From: Spirochaetia bacterium
GTDB taxonomy: Bacteria > Spirochaetota > Spirochaetia > Treponematales > Treponemataceae
DNA length: 36,193 bases
Reading direction: 5' to 3'
Assembly: GCA_900769975.1 (NCBI GenBank)
Contig: CAAGIR010000094.1
Coordinates: forward strand, 1 to 36,193
The translations under genes and the position numbers were made by a program. Shown here piece after piece: positions 24,628 to 34,068 of the stretch. The notes under the pieces were generated by a model. The model was given only the letters and a program-made list of their open reading frames with translations. It had not been told where the DNA came from and searched no databases. Position 1 is the first letter of the stretch. Every line of letters begins with the position of its first letter.

Positions 24628-26460
24628 ATGATTAGTTCTATTAAAAATGGTGACGTTACACTTTTACCAGGCATTTTCTTTGACAGAGAAAAAATAAATT
24701 ACAATTATTTAATGAGCCTGGATACAAAAAAACTCCTGCAAAATTACTATTATGAAGCAGGTATTATTGTTCCAGAAATTCAAGGATTTGAAAACATTCA
24801 TTTAGGTTGGGAAGCTCCAAACTGCCAGCTACGAGGTCATTTTTTGGGACACTGGCTTTCTGCTGCCGCCATGACCGTTGCCGTAAAAAATGACGGTATT
24901 TTGAAAGCAAAAATCAATAATATAATAGAAGAACTTGATAAATGTCAAAAAGCAAATGGTGGAAAATGGGTTGGTCCTATCCCAGAAAAATATTTTTCAA
25001 AACTCGAAAAAAATGAATACATCTGGTCGCCGCAATATACAATCCACAAATTAATAATGGGATTAGCTGATGCTTACAAATATGCAGGCAATAAAAAATC
25101 ACTGACAATTTTAAGCAATCTTGCAGACTGGTTTATAAAATGGACAGACAAAGTTTTAAAAAGTGATAATCCTGGTGCAATTCATAGTGGTGAACAAGGA
25201 GGAATGATTGAAGCATGGGCAGAATTATTTGAATTGACTGGTAAACAAAAATATCAAACACTTGCCGAACGTTACAGTGATGTTTCAATTTTAAAAGATT
25301 TAGAAGAAGGAAAAGATGCTCTGGCAAATGTTCATCAAAATGCCAGTCTGCCATTTATTCATGGAGCGGCCAAACTTTACGAAATTACAGGTGATTCAAA
25401 ATATTTCAGAATTCTTGAAAATTTCTGGAAACATGCAGTAAATGAAAGGGAAATGTTTTGTACAGGCGGACAAGGTTCTGGCGAATTCTGGATTGACAAA
25501 GGAAAAACCGGATCTCATATTGGTGAACGAACACAGGAGTTTTGTACAGTTTACAATATGATAAGGGTTGCAGATTATCTTTTTAAATTTACAGGCAATG
25601 CAATTTATCTGGATTATATAGAAAGAAATCTGTATAACGGAGTTCTTGCCCAGCAAAATAAAGAAACTGGAATGCCTGATTACTTTTTATCGTTAAAATC
25701 TGGCAGTAAAAAAGAATGGGGTTCCCCGACAAAAGATTTTTGGTGTTGTCATGGTACAATGATACAGGCAAATACTATTTTTCCTTCGCTCTGCTATTAT
25801 AAATCAGATGACGAAAAAAGAATATTTATAAGCCAATACATTCCATCTACAGCAAATTTTTCTTTTGGTGAAAACAAGGAAGATAAAATTGAAATATCGC
25901 AAAACCTTAATATGAAATATTACAATGCCCCTACTCACTTTGATATTTCCGATAACGGTCACACCTCCCGCTGGATGCTAAAATTTGAAGTAAAAGCTCA
26001 TAGTGAATTTACTCTTTCGTTCAGAATTCCAAACTGGATAGCAGGAAAACCGACAGTGATTGTTAATGGCACAGAAATTGATGTTCCTTCGAATTGTGAC
26101 AAATGCGGATTTTTGAATATTAAGAAAAACTGGACTGATTCTGAAATTTCTATGTATCTTCCGACAGAACTTTCCGAACACACATTAAGTGATGCAAAAG
26201 ATAAATGCGCAATTATGGAAGGTCCAATTGTTTTGGCAGGACTAAGCGATAATGATTATTCTTTGCGTTTCCCAAAAAAACAGGACGGAACAAAAGTAGA
26301 ACTGTCATATATTATGAAAAAAATAACAGAACATACATACGCTACATTTCCTTGGCGTCAAAGTACCTACAGGACATCATTACAGGACAGGGAAACAACG
26401 TTTGTTCCGCTTTACGAAATCACAGATGAAACATACACAGTTTATTGGACAAAAAAATAA
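24628..26460 (+). CDS. Glycoside hydrolase, GH127-like (DUF1680, putative beta-L-arabinofuranosidase)
   Basis: 610 residues from ATG 24628, chosen because GAGGAGG sits 8 nt upstream; the frame opens at a GTG at 24595 without a site. The (alpha/alpha)6-barrel family blocks include NCQLRGHFLGHWLSA (66-80), SPQYTIHKLIMGLADAY, QEFCTVYNMIR (303-313) and WCCHGT (372-377). In GH127 a glutamate and three cysteines bind zinc and one cysteine is the nucleophile; Glu286 or Glu304, Cys306, Cys373 and Cys374 are the candidates here. There is no signal peptide, so it probably trims imported arabinose-containing oligosaccharides in the cytoplasm. It stands alone between divergent grpE and convergent ilvD. 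Confidence 0.85.
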   Translation: MISSIKNGDVTLLPGIFFDREKINYNYLMSLDTKKLLQNYYYEAGIIVPEIQGFENIHLGWEAPNCQLRGHFLGHWLSAAAMTVAVKNDGILKAKINNIIEELDKCQKANGGKWVGPIPEKYFSKLEKNEYIWSPQYTIHKLIMGLADAYKYAGNKKSLTILSNLADWFIKWTDKVLKSDNPGAIHSGEQGGMIEAWAELFELTGKQKYQTLAERYSDVSILKDLEEGKDALANVHQNASLPFIHGAAKLYEITGDSKYFRILENFWKHAVNEREMFCTGGQGSGEFWIDKGKTGSHIGERTQEFCTVYNMIRVADYLFKFTGNAIYLDYIERNLYNGVLAQQNKETGMPDYFLSLKSGSKKEWGSPTKDFWCCHGTMIQANTIFPSLCYYKSDDEKRIFISQYIPSTANFSFGENKEDKIEISQNLNMKYYNAPTHFDISDNGHTSRWMLKFEVKAHSEFTLSFRIPNWIAGKPTVIVNGTEIDVPSNCDKCGFLNIKKNWTDSEISMYLPTELSEHTLSDAKDKCAIMEGPIVLAGLSDNDYSLRFPKKQDGTKVELSYIMKKITEHTYATFPWRQSTYRTSLQDRETTFVPLYEITDETYTVYWTKK

Positions 26461-26507
26461 TTTAGAAAAAAAAGTAATTTTTTTGCTTTTGTATCGTTTC
26501 GTGGATT

Positions 26508-26570
26508 AAAAAAAACTCACCACAGATTTTTGTTTTAATTAAAACGCTTTTCTATGGTGAGTTTTTTTTT
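26508..26570. terminator. Bidirectional terminator between GH127 gene and ilvD
   Basis: AAAAAAAACTCACCA (26508-26522) pairs perfectly with TGGTGAGTTTTTTTT (26555-26569) across a 32-nt loop. T-runs on both strands suit the convergent genes. Confidence 0.85.
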
Positions 26571-26577
26571 ATTTTAT

Positions 26578-28263
26578 TTATTGTAATATTGCTCCCTTAT
26601 CGGCACTTGAAACAAGTTTTGCATATCTTGCAAGATATCCTGTTTTTACTTTTGGCTCAGGTGCAGTCCATTTTGCCTTGCGTTTTTCAAGTTCCTCATC
26701 ACTTACCTTTAAGGTGATTTTGTAATTATTTATATCAAGTTCTATCAAATCCCCTTCTTCAACAAGTGCGATTGGTCCTCCATCAGCGGCTTCTGGTGAA
26801 CAATGTCCCAAAGAAGCACCACGAGTTGCACCGCTAAAACGTCCATCTGTAATCAAAGCAACTTTTGAATCAAGACCTTGACCGGCTAAAGCAGCAGTTA
26901 CGGCAAGCATTTCACGCATACCAGGTCCGCCTTTTGGTCCTTCATATCTGATTACAACTACATCACCCGCTTTGATAAGTTGTTTTTGTACGGCATCCAT
27001 AGCTTCGCTTTCATCATTAAATACTCTGGCAGGTCCAATATGATGCATCAATTCTGAAGCACAAGCAGAACGTTTTACAACAGTTCCGTTTGGTGCAAGG
27101 TTACCAAACAAAATTGCAATTCCACCATTATCACTAAAAGGATTTTCAATAGGTCTGATAATCTGCGGATTTCTGTTTCTAACGCCATCTATATTTTCGG
27201 CAATGGTTTTTCCAGTAACAGTCATTAAACTAGTATCAATTAAATTCTTTTTTGCAAGTTCTGCAAGAACAGCCTGAACTCCTCCCGCATCATCTAATTG
27301 ACACATAAATGTATGACCAGCAGGGGCTAAATGACAAAGATTCGGGGTTCTATTTGAAATTTCATTAACTTTGTGCAAATCTATAGACAAACCTGCTTCG
27401 TGTGCAATTGCAGGAACATGAAGCATAGTATTAGAAGAACAGCCCAATGCCATGTCAACAGCCAATGCATTTTCAAAATGTTTTTGTGTCAGCATACAGC
27501 GTGCAGTAATGTTTTTTTCAAGCAATTCCATTACTTTCATTCCAGCATGTTTTGCCAGAGCAATTCTTTTTCCCATAGTTGCAGGAATTGTACCGTTTCC
27601 AGGCAAGCCTAACCCTATTGCTTCTGTTAAACAATTCATTGAATTGGCAGTGAACATTCCAGAACATGCACCGCAACCAGGACATGCAATCTGTTCCATT
27701 TCTTTTAACTGCTCTTCGGTAATTTTTCCAGATGCAACTGCACCAACTGCTTCAAACATATCAGTCAAAGAAAGATTTTTGTCAGAATAAGGATTTCCTT
27801 CTTCATGAGAAGGCAAGTGACCTGGCATCATCGGACCACCAGAACAAAAAACAGTTGGTAAATCAAGTCGTGCAGCTGCCATCAACATTCCAGGAACAAT
27901 TTTATCACAATTCGGAATCATAACCAACGCATCGAATTGATGTGCTTTTGTAACACATTCAATTGAATCAGCAATTAATTCTCTAGTGACAAGGGAATAT
28001 TTCATTCCTTCATGCCCCATAGCAATTCCATCACAAACACCAATTGCAGGAAATTCTATAGGAGTTCCGCCTGCCATTCTAATGCCAGCTTTTACCGCTT
28101 CTGCAATTCTATCCAGTTCGATATGACCAGGAATAATTTCATTTTTTGCACAACAAACACCAACTAAAGGTTTTTCCAGTTCTTCATCTGTATATCCCAT
28201 TGCATAAAACAATGAACGATGCGGAGCCCTTGCTATTCCTTTTTTTGCATTATCACTTTTCAT
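26578..28263 (-). CDS. ilvD: Dihydroxy-acid dehydratase
   Basis: IlvD dehydrates 2,3-dihydroxy-isovalerate or 2,3-dihydroxy-3-methylvalerate, the last common step before valine and isoleucine transamination. The 561-residue length is standard. Iron-sulfur and active-site blocks are present: PNCDKIVPGMLMAA, CPGCGACSGMFTANSMNCL, GCSSNTMLH and the end region GRFSGATRGASLGHCSPEA. It starts 30 bp after the LRR gene stop, so it seems to lie at the end of the leuB-GH5-LRR-ilvD run. Confidence 0.97.
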   Translation of the reverse strand: MKSDNAKKGIARAPHRSLFYAMGYTDEELEKPLVGVCCAKNEIIPGHIELDRIAEAVKAGIRMAGGTPIEFPAIGVCDGIAMGHEGMKYSLVTRELIADSIECVTKAHQFDALVMIPNCDKIVPGMLMAAARLDLPTVFCSGGPMMPGHLPSHEEGNPYSDKNLSLTDMFEAVGAVASGKITEEQLKEMEQIACPGCGACSGMFTANSMNCLTEAIGLGLPGNGTIPATMGKRIALAKHAGMKVMELLEKNITARCMLTQKHFENALAVDMALGCSSNTMLHVPAIAHEAGLSIDLHKVNEISNRTPNLCHLAPAGHTFMCQLDDAGGVQAVLAELAKKNLIDTSLMTVTGKTIAENIDGVRNRNPQIIRPIENPFSDNGGIAILFGNLAPNGTVVKRSACASELMHHIGPARVFNDESEAMDAVQKQLIKAGDVVVIRYEGPKGGPGMREMLAVTAALAGQGLDSKVALITDGRFSGATRGASLGHCSPEAADGGPIALVEEGDLIELDINNYKITLKVSDEELEKRKAKWTAPEPKVKTGYLARYAKLVSSADKGAILQ

Positions 28264-28293
28264 TTTTATCCTCTATAAACTTCACGAAATTAA

Positions 28294-29922
28294 TTAACAA
28301 TCAGTTTGATCTTTTATTACAAGTTTTATGAGTGTATCAGTTTTGATAGAGATTCTCTTACGCTGTTCATTTAATTCTGCAGAATTCAAACTAATTCTTG
28401 CTTCTTCGCACACTTTTTTACAGTATTCTGACAACCCAGAAGGAGAAGATGCCGCACATGCAAGTATTACATTCTTTTTTACTATAAAATGATGGAAGAA
28501 TTGTAAAAATTCATCGTTATCAAAAGGAAGTGAATATAGCAAAACAACTCTTTTAAAATCATGAATTCTTGCAAATGTTTTACAGCAGGAAATTAATTTA
28601 GGACTAAATTCTTTATTTCCGTCTGCCTCAGTACAAAGATTTTCAGCAATTACAAACAAATCAGGGTCTTCTGGAATTTCTTCTTTTGGATTAAAAGTCA
28701 AGATTTTTCCATACCCCACAGAATTCACCAAAATCTGAACTTTTGAATCTATCTCACTAGAACTATCATCTGATTTTTGTGATGCCAATGTATTTTTTTC
28801 ATTTTTTTCAAACAGTTGTTCAAGTTCATCATTAGTTATTTTTACCTGATTATTTGTTTGAGAAGAATCTTCCATTACACTCATTGTCTGAGAAATCACT
28901 TCTAATTCCTGAGCATCTACGGAAACATTTTCAGAAACTGTATCTTTTTTTTCTGTTCCCATTATGTCAGCTAACATAGAATCAATGTTATTTTCGTCTA
29001 CCATATTTGCTTCCTCACTTTCTTTTTTGTTTATATTATCCTGATTATCTTCAATTCCGAAATTTTCCAGTTCTTCTGTGTTTACCCCAATTTCCAAACT
29101 GTAAAACGTATCATCTTCTTCAAAAACTTCTTCTTCAGAAAGAAAAAACGCACCTTTCATTTCCAAATCTTCAGCATTTTTAGTCGACACCTCTTTTTCT
29201 TCGATATTATTATCAAAAAATTTTATTTCAGACTGTGTTTGTTTAAACGTTTTAATAATGATTTTTTCACTATCTACATTTTCATTACGCAAACAAAGAT
29301 TACCTTCACTATTAATATAATAGAAACGATTTTCATTATCAATACGAATTGTTCGAAGTGATGAACATCCCAAAAAAGCATTTTCATCTATAAATTCTAT
29401 ACTGGCAGGTAATATTACGCTTTCCAAGGAAACACAATCGGCTACCGCAAACGCTTCAATTTTTTTTACAGTATCTGGAATCACCAGTGATTTTAAAGAA
29501 GAACAACCTTTAAAAACATTTTTATGTAAAACAGTAATACCAGCTCTAAAAGGAATTTCTTTTAACGATGTACAATATGAAAAAAGACCTTCAGGAAAAT
29601 CTTCAACTATATTAGGCATTACAATACTCGTAAGTGCTGAACACCCAAAAAAAAGATTTCTTGGTAATCTTGTAATTAACGCAGGCAGCTTAACCTTTTC
29701 CAGTGCTGTAGAATTTTCTAAAACACGCTCTCCTAACTTTACGATTGAATCTGGCATTATCAATTCTTCATAAGGACATTCGGAAAAAACATCGTCATCA
29801 ATTGATTTAGCACCATAAGGTATTTTTCCAGTGAACTCATTTGAAGAATCATCTACGCCGATAACCGTCTTCATGTCAAGAGAAAATAATAATCCATGTT
29901 TTCTTAAAAAGTTTTCCGACAT
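28294..29922 (-). CDS. BspA-type leucine-rich repeat protein with unknown C-terminal domain
   Basis: 542 residues. From about 30 to 200 there are about seven LRR_5 (BspA / TpLRR) repeats spaced at 23 residues, each with a C-S-x-L-x-x-I/L-x-I/L-P pattern (GCSALTSIVMPN, GCSSLKSLVIPD, GCSSLRTIRID). An acidic low-complexity stretch (about 235-400) leads to a C-terminal region of about 135 residues (KVQILVNSVGYGKIL to the end) that I do not recognise. BspA repeats are usual in surface adhesins, but no signal peptide or lipobox is visible here. It starts 9 bp after the GH5 stop and ends 30 bp before ilvD, so it is likely co-transcribed with both. Confidence 0.8.
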   Translation of the reverse strand: MSENFLRKHGLLFSLDMKTVIGVDDSSNEFTGKIPYGAKSIDDDVFSECPYEELIMPDSIVKLGERVLENSTALEKVKLPALITRLPRNLFFGCSALTSIVMPNIVEDFPEGLFSYCTSLKEIPFRAGITVLHKNVFKGCSSLKSLVIPDTVKKIEAFAVADCVSLESVILPASIEFIDENAFLGCSSLRTIRIDNENRFYYINSEGNLCLRNENVDSEKIIIKTFKQTQSEIKFFDNNIEEKEVSTKNAEDLEMKGAFFLSEEEVFEEDDTFYSLEIGVNTEELENFGIEDNQDNINKKESEEANMVDENNIDSMLADIMGTEKKDTVSENVSVDAQELEVISQTMSVMEDSSQTNNQVKITNDELEQLFEKNEKNTLASQKSDDSSSEIDSKVQILVNSVGYGKILTFNPKEEIPEDPDLFVIAENLCTEADGNKEFSPKLISCCKTFARIHDFKRVVLLYSLPFDNDEFLQFFHHFIVKKNVILACAASSPSGLSEYCKKVCEEARISLNSAELNEQRKRISIKTDTLIKLVIKDQTDC

Positions 29923-29931
29923 TACTAATTC

Positions 29932-31170
29932 TTATTCTCTGCTTTTATAAATTTCTGCTATTTCTGCATCAGTAAAGCCTAAACGACCTGTACGTAAAAA
30001 CAAACTGCTGCAATCCCACAACATAGGACAATAATTATATTTACTACAATTATCCAAAACATTTTGTAACCATGAAGCAGTTCCATTCTTAATTTTATAA
30101 TCTTTTGTCAAAGAAACGCCATATTCACCGATAACAACTCCGTAGCCATTATCAACAAATTCTTTCATTTTCTTAAAATTAAGCTCCATTGCTTTTTTTT
30201 CGGAATCAGTACCCCAGTCTAATTTTACTTTTCCCCAACTCGCATCTTCTGCCAGAATACAGTAATCTGAAGGAGTATAATAATGTACAGAAATCATAAG
30301 CTTGTTTTTGGCAGTATCTTCAGGCATTTTAAATCTGCTTTGATGTGCAGTTTTATCAATATCAGTATTAAATCCTGGAATAAGCAAAAATCTTTCTTTG
30401 TTATTTGCTCCAGTTGATCGTACGACATCAACAAAGCATTGATTTAATTTATTTGCACAATCGTATTTTTGATTTTCATTTAAAACGCCAGATTTTTTAT
30501 TAGAAAAAACAGTAGCTAAATTAAATCCATCACCATGTTCCTCATTTCCACCTTCAAAAATCAATTTTTCTGAATAATTTTTAAACCTATTTGCTATTTG
30601 AGTCCACATTGATTTATACATTTTTACAGCCATTTCACGATGCTCTTTTTTGGCAGAGCCAAACATTCCCCACCAGCCGCCATCCCAATGGTCATTAATA
30701 ATAACATATAATCCTGCATCTAAAGCCATATTTACAACTTCTTCGACTCTATCAAGCATTTTTGGAGAAATTACATAATTTCCTTTTTCATAGTCCATCA
30801 TATTAGTCCATGCAATTGGAATTCTAACTGACTTAAATCCTGCATCAGCAAAAGAATAGAAATGGCGTGGTTGAGCTTCTGGCTGTCCCCAAAGTCTTTC
30901 ATAATATGTTGGTTCCATTTTAGTCGATGCATTATAACCACGATATGCTTCCATTGTATTTCCAAGATTGATACCATTACCCATTTTTTGAGTCAATTCT
31001 ATGGAAGAAAAACTGTTATCAAAAGGCTGAGGTTTAGTAACAATCTTACTGCTAGTGTCTGGAACATCAACCTTTATGGAAAAGTCTTCATCATAAGTAT
31101 TCACGCTGGCAGAATAAGCACACGAACAAACTAATCCCAACAATATCAAAATCAAATATCCTTTTTTCAT
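29932..31170 (-). CDS. Secreted glycoside hydrolase family 5 endoglucanase
   Basis: 412 residues with an N-terminal signal sequence (MKKGYLILILLGLVCSC..). It may be a lipoprotein through Cys17, but VCSC is a poor lipobox. The GH5 (beta/alpha)8 barrel shows GNGINLGNTMEA (64-75), GFKSVRIPIAW, NDHWDGGWW, the acid/base in FEGGNEE (Glu210), VHYYTPSDYC and the nucleophile in VIGEYGVS (Glu349). It should cleave beta-1,4-glucan or a related hemicellulose outside the cytoplasm; xyloglucan or mannan activity is possible. No carbohydrate-binding module is present. It lies 21 bp after leuB and 9 bp before the LRR gene. Confidence 0.92.
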   Translation of the reverse strand: MKKGYLILILLGLVCSCAYSASVNTYDEDFSIKVDVPDTSSKIVTKPQPFDNSFSSIELTQKMGNGINLGNTMEAYRGYNASTKMEPTYYERLWGQPEAQPRHFYSFADAGFKSVRIPIAWTNMMDYEKGNYVISPKMLDRVEEVVNMALDAGLYVIINDHWDGGWWGMFGSAKKEHREMAVKMYKSMWTQIANRFKNYSEKLIFEGGNEEHGDGFNLATVFSNKKSGVLNENQKYDCANKLNQCFVDVVRSTGANNKERFLLIPGFNTDIDKTAHQSRFKMPEDTAKNKLMISVHYYTPSDYCILAEDASWGKVKLDWGTDSEKKAMELNFKKMKEFVDNGYGVVIGEYGVSLTKDYKIKNGTASWLQNVLDNCSKYNYCPMLWDCSSLFLRTGRLGFTDAEIAEIYKSRE

Positions 31171-31191
31171 TTACATACCTCAATGATTATT

Positions 31192-32277
31192 TTACAGTTT
31201 AGAAACTATTAAATCGCCCATTTCTTTTGTACCTACAAGTTTACCAGCAGATTTAACACTTTCAATATTACCCGCAATATCACCTGTTCTATAACCGTCA
31301 TTTAAGACATCACTAACGGCTTTTTCAATTGCACATGCTTCTGTTTCAAGTTTAAAATCATAACGCAAAAGCATGGCTGCAGATAAAATAGTAGCCAAAG
31401 GATTTGCAAGATTTTTTCCTGCAATATCAGGAGCAGAACCATGAATCGGTTCATAAAGACCTGGACCACTTCCATCACCTAAAGAAGCAGAAGCCAACAT
31501 TCCAATTGATCCAGTAATCTGGCTTGCTTCATCAGAAAGAATATCTCCAAACATATTTGAAGTTGCAATAACGTCAAATTGACCAGGATTTCGTACAATC
31601 TGCATTGCCGCATTATCAATATATAAGAAATTTAACTCAATTTCAGGATATTTTTCGTGCATTTTTTCTGCAACAGAACGCCACAAACGTGAAGAATTCA
31701 AAATATTGGCTTTATCTACAACAGTAACCTTTTTACGACGATTTTTTGCAGATTCAAAGGCAATTTTCATAATACGTTCAATTTCAAACGCAGAGTATTT
31801 TTCGGTATCCCACGCTGTAAGTTTATCTTCTGAAAATCCTCTGTCACCAAAATAAATACCACCTGTTAATTCACGAACGATTAAAATATCAAGTCCATCT
31901 TTTATAATTTCATCTTTTAAAGGACAAGCAGCTTTTAATTGTGGAAAAATTACAGCAGGACGAAGATTTGCAAATACTTTCATGCCACCACGCAAAGTTA
32001 ACAGCCCTTTTTCAGGACGAATTGAAGGATCAACATTATCCCATTTTGGACCACCTACAGCACCAAGTAAAACAGCATCAGAATCAAGACAAATTTTTAA
32101 TTGGTCTGCTGGCAAAGGATTACCAAATTTATCAATTGCAGAACCACCGGCAATTACATTTTTATATGTAAAATTATGTCCAAATTTTTGACAGATTTTA
32201 TCAAGAACTTTGACAGCTTCAGATACAACATCAGGACCAATTCCATCACCAGGAATTAAAGCAATAGTTTTTTCCAT
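31192..32277 (-). CDS. leuB: 3-isopropylmalate dehydrogenase
   Basis: LeuB oxidatively decarboxylates 3-isopropylmalate in leucine synthesis. In organisms using citramalate it also oxidises 3-methylmalate to 2-oxobutyrate for isoleucine. The 361 residues carry ALIPGDGIGPDVV, LLGAVGGPKWD, VRELTGGIYFG, DKANILNSSRLWR, NMFGDILSDEASQI and YEPIHGSAPDIAGK, all family markers. GGAG lies about 6 nt before the ATG. leuC and leuD are not in the window. It is 219 bp downstream of cimA. Confidence 0.97.
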   Translation of the reverse strand: MEKTIALIPGDGIGPDVVSEAVKVLDKICQKFGHNFTYKNVIAGGSAIDKFGNPLPADQLKICLDSDAVLLGAVGGPKWDNVDPSIRPEKGLLTLRGGMKVFANLRPAVIFPQLKAACPLKDEIIKDGLDILIVRELTGGIYFGDRGFSEDKLTAWDTEKYSAFEIERIMKIAFESAKNRRKKVTVVDKANILNSSRLWRSVAEKMHEKYPEIELNFLYIDNAAMQIVRNPGQFDVIATSNMFGDILSDEASQITGSIGMLASASLGDGSGPGLYEPIHGSAPDIAGKNLANPLATILSAAMLLRYDFKLETEACAIEKAVSDVLNDGYRTGDIAGNIESVKSAGKLVGTKEMGDLIVSKL

Positions 32278-32347
32278 ATAATAACTCCAAAATTTTATAA
32301 ATAATTCTAAAATATTTACTTATCTTTTATCTCCATAAAAGCAAAAA

Positions 32348-32367
32348 GCATTGATTACAACAAATGC
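32348..32367 (-). terminator. Weak possible terminator or attenuator between cimA and leuB
   Basis: A 5-bp stem GCATT / AATGC (32348-32352 and 32363-32367) is followed on the minus strand by TTTTTGCTTTT. The stem is short, so read-through into leuB is likely. No T-box or leader peptide of branched-chain codons was recognised in this 219-bp gap. Confidence 0.25.
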
Positions 32368-32496
32368 ATTTTATTAATTTAATTGAATAATTTGAAAACC
32401 ATACAGCATTTTAGGATACCATAAAATATCAAATTCTTCAATTAAAAAGTTGTTGACATAAAAATGTTAAAATTGCAAAACTGCGAAAATTATATT

Positions 32497-34062
32497 TTAT
32501 TTACTCAATTTAAATTCAAACGAATCCACAAGAGCAATCCACGATGCTTCAATAACGTCTGAAGAAACACCAATTGTAGTCCAAGAAGATTCTCCATCAG
32601 TACTTTCAATAATTACACGAACTTTTGCCGCAGTAGCCGATTTTCCATCTACCACACGTACTTTATAATCTTCCAGTCTGAATTTTGAAACAACAGGATA
32701 AAATTTTTCCAAGGCCTTACGCAAAGCGATATCCAAAGCATTTACAGGACCGTCCCCTTCACCTGCCGTTATTTCAATTTTACCGTCAACTTCAACTTTT
32801 AACTGAGCACAGCAACAAACACCTTCTTCAGGACGAGGATTTGAACCTGTAGTTTGATAATAATGAAGTTTAAAAAACGGATTATATTTACCAGTTATTT
32901 TTTTTACAAGTAATTCAAAACTTCCATCGGCACCTTCGAATTGATATCCATTTGCTTCAAGCTGCTTAACTTTTTCTATTATTTCTTTTACAACGTTATC
33001 AGTTTTTTTTATTTCGGGTGCAAATTTTTGAATTTTTTCTATTACTGTACTACGGCCTGCTACTTCACTCATTAAAAATACACGAGAATTTCCAACAACC
33101 TCAGGAGCAACATGTTCATACGCAAGCGGATTTTTTAAAACCGCATCAATATGCATACCTGCTTTATGCGCAAAAGCACTAGCACCTACAAAAGGAAGCT
33201 GCGGACTCATATTAATATTAGTAATTTCAGCTACCCTTTTACAAATAGAAGTCAGATTTTTCATATTTTGAGAAGGAATACAGTCATAACCCATTTTTAA
33301 CTGTAAATCTGCAATAATTGTTGAAAGATTTGCATTTCCCGTCCTTTCACCAAATCCTAGAAGAACCCCCTGCACATGAACAGCTCCTTCCTGTACGGCA
33401 ATTAAAGAATTTGCAACAGCCAATCCGCAGTCATTATGAGTATGAATTCCAATTTTTACACGGTCCCCAAAATGATTAACAACTTCGCCAACTACTTTGC
33501 GACAATCATCTATCATAAAGCCACCTTTTGTTTCACATAAACACAAAAGTTCTGCTCCACCATCAACAGCAGCTTGCAAAGTTTTCATTGCATAATCAGC
33601 ATCTTCAAAATATGCAGTAAAAAAATGTTCCGCATCATAAAAAACATGTCTGTTATGCTGCCGCAGATACTCGCAAGAATCCTTAATCATAGAAAGATTT
33701 TCTTCAAGTGTAGTTTTTAAAACATCAGTAACCTGAAAAGTCCAAGATTTACCGAAAATCACCACATACTCAGTATTTGCATTTATTAAACTTTTTATAT
33801 TATTATCCGCTTCACACTTAATATTAGCACGTCTAGTAGATCCGAAAGCACAAAGTTTTGCATGTTGCAATTTTACATTTTGAATTTCATTAAAAAATTC
33901 CATATCCTTTGGATTTGATCCAGGATTTCCTGCTTCAATATAATCAATACCAAGTTCATCCAAAGCTTGACAAATATAAATTTTATCCTTTACGGAAAAA
34001 CTTACTCCTTCGCCTTGTGCACCATCACGTAAAGTAGAATCAAGAATTTCAATTTTCTTCAT
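32497..34062 (-). CDS. cimA: (R)-citramalate synthase
   Basis: CimA condenses pyruvate and acetyl-CoA to citramalate, the entry to threonine-independent isoleucine synthesis. The 521 residues open with LDSTLRDGAQGEGVSFSVKDK and EAGNPGSNPKD, which mark the TIGR00977 citramalate synthase group rather than LeuA. GIHTHNDCGLAVANS and FVGASAFAHKAGMH follow, and the C-terminal 120 residues form the LeuA-type regulatory domain, normally sensing isoleucine. Met1 is needed to keep the start of the catalytic domain, yet no ribosome binding site precedes it, and a -10 box ends 6 nt before it. LeuB and IlvD nearby support the pathway. Confidence 0.9.
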   Translation of the reverse strand: MKKIEILDSTLRDGAQGEGVSFSVKDKIYICQALDELGIDYIEAGNPGSNPKDMEFFNEIQNVKLQHAKLCAFGSTRRANIKCEADNNIKSLINANTEYVVIFGKSWTFQVTDVLKTTLEENLSMIKDSCEYLRQHNRHVFYDAEHFFTAYFEDADYAMKTLQAAVDGGAELLCLCETKGGFMIDDCRKVVGEVVNHFGDRVKIGIHTHNDCGLAVANSLIAVQEGAVHVQGVLLGFGERTGNANLSTIIADLQLKMGYDCIPSQNMKNLTSICKRVAEITNINMSPQLPFVGASAFAHKAGMHIDAVLKNPLAYEHVAPEVVGNSRVFLMSEVAGRSTVIEKIQKFAPEIKKTDNVVKEIIEKVKQLEANGYQFEGADGSFELLVKKITGKYNPFFKLHYYQTTGSNPRPEEGVCCCAQLKVEVDGKIEITAGEGDGPVNALDIALRKALEKFYPVVSKFRLEDYKVRVVDGKSATAAKVRVIIESTDGESSWTTIGVSSDVIEASWIALVDSFEFKLSK

Positions 34063-34068
34063 ATAGTT

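Noticed and set aside
31105..31170. GH5 protein as a lipoprotein
   Set aside because: The residues before Cys17 (V-C-S) do not make a good lipobox, so only a general signal peptide is supported.
32453..32473. Plus-strand promoter TTGACA with TAAAAT
   Set aside because: The boxes are only 9 bp apart and no plus-strand gene follows.
32278..32496. T-box riboswitch or attenuator leader for leuB
   Set aside because: No T-box core sequence, leader peptide or strong alternative hairpins are visible.
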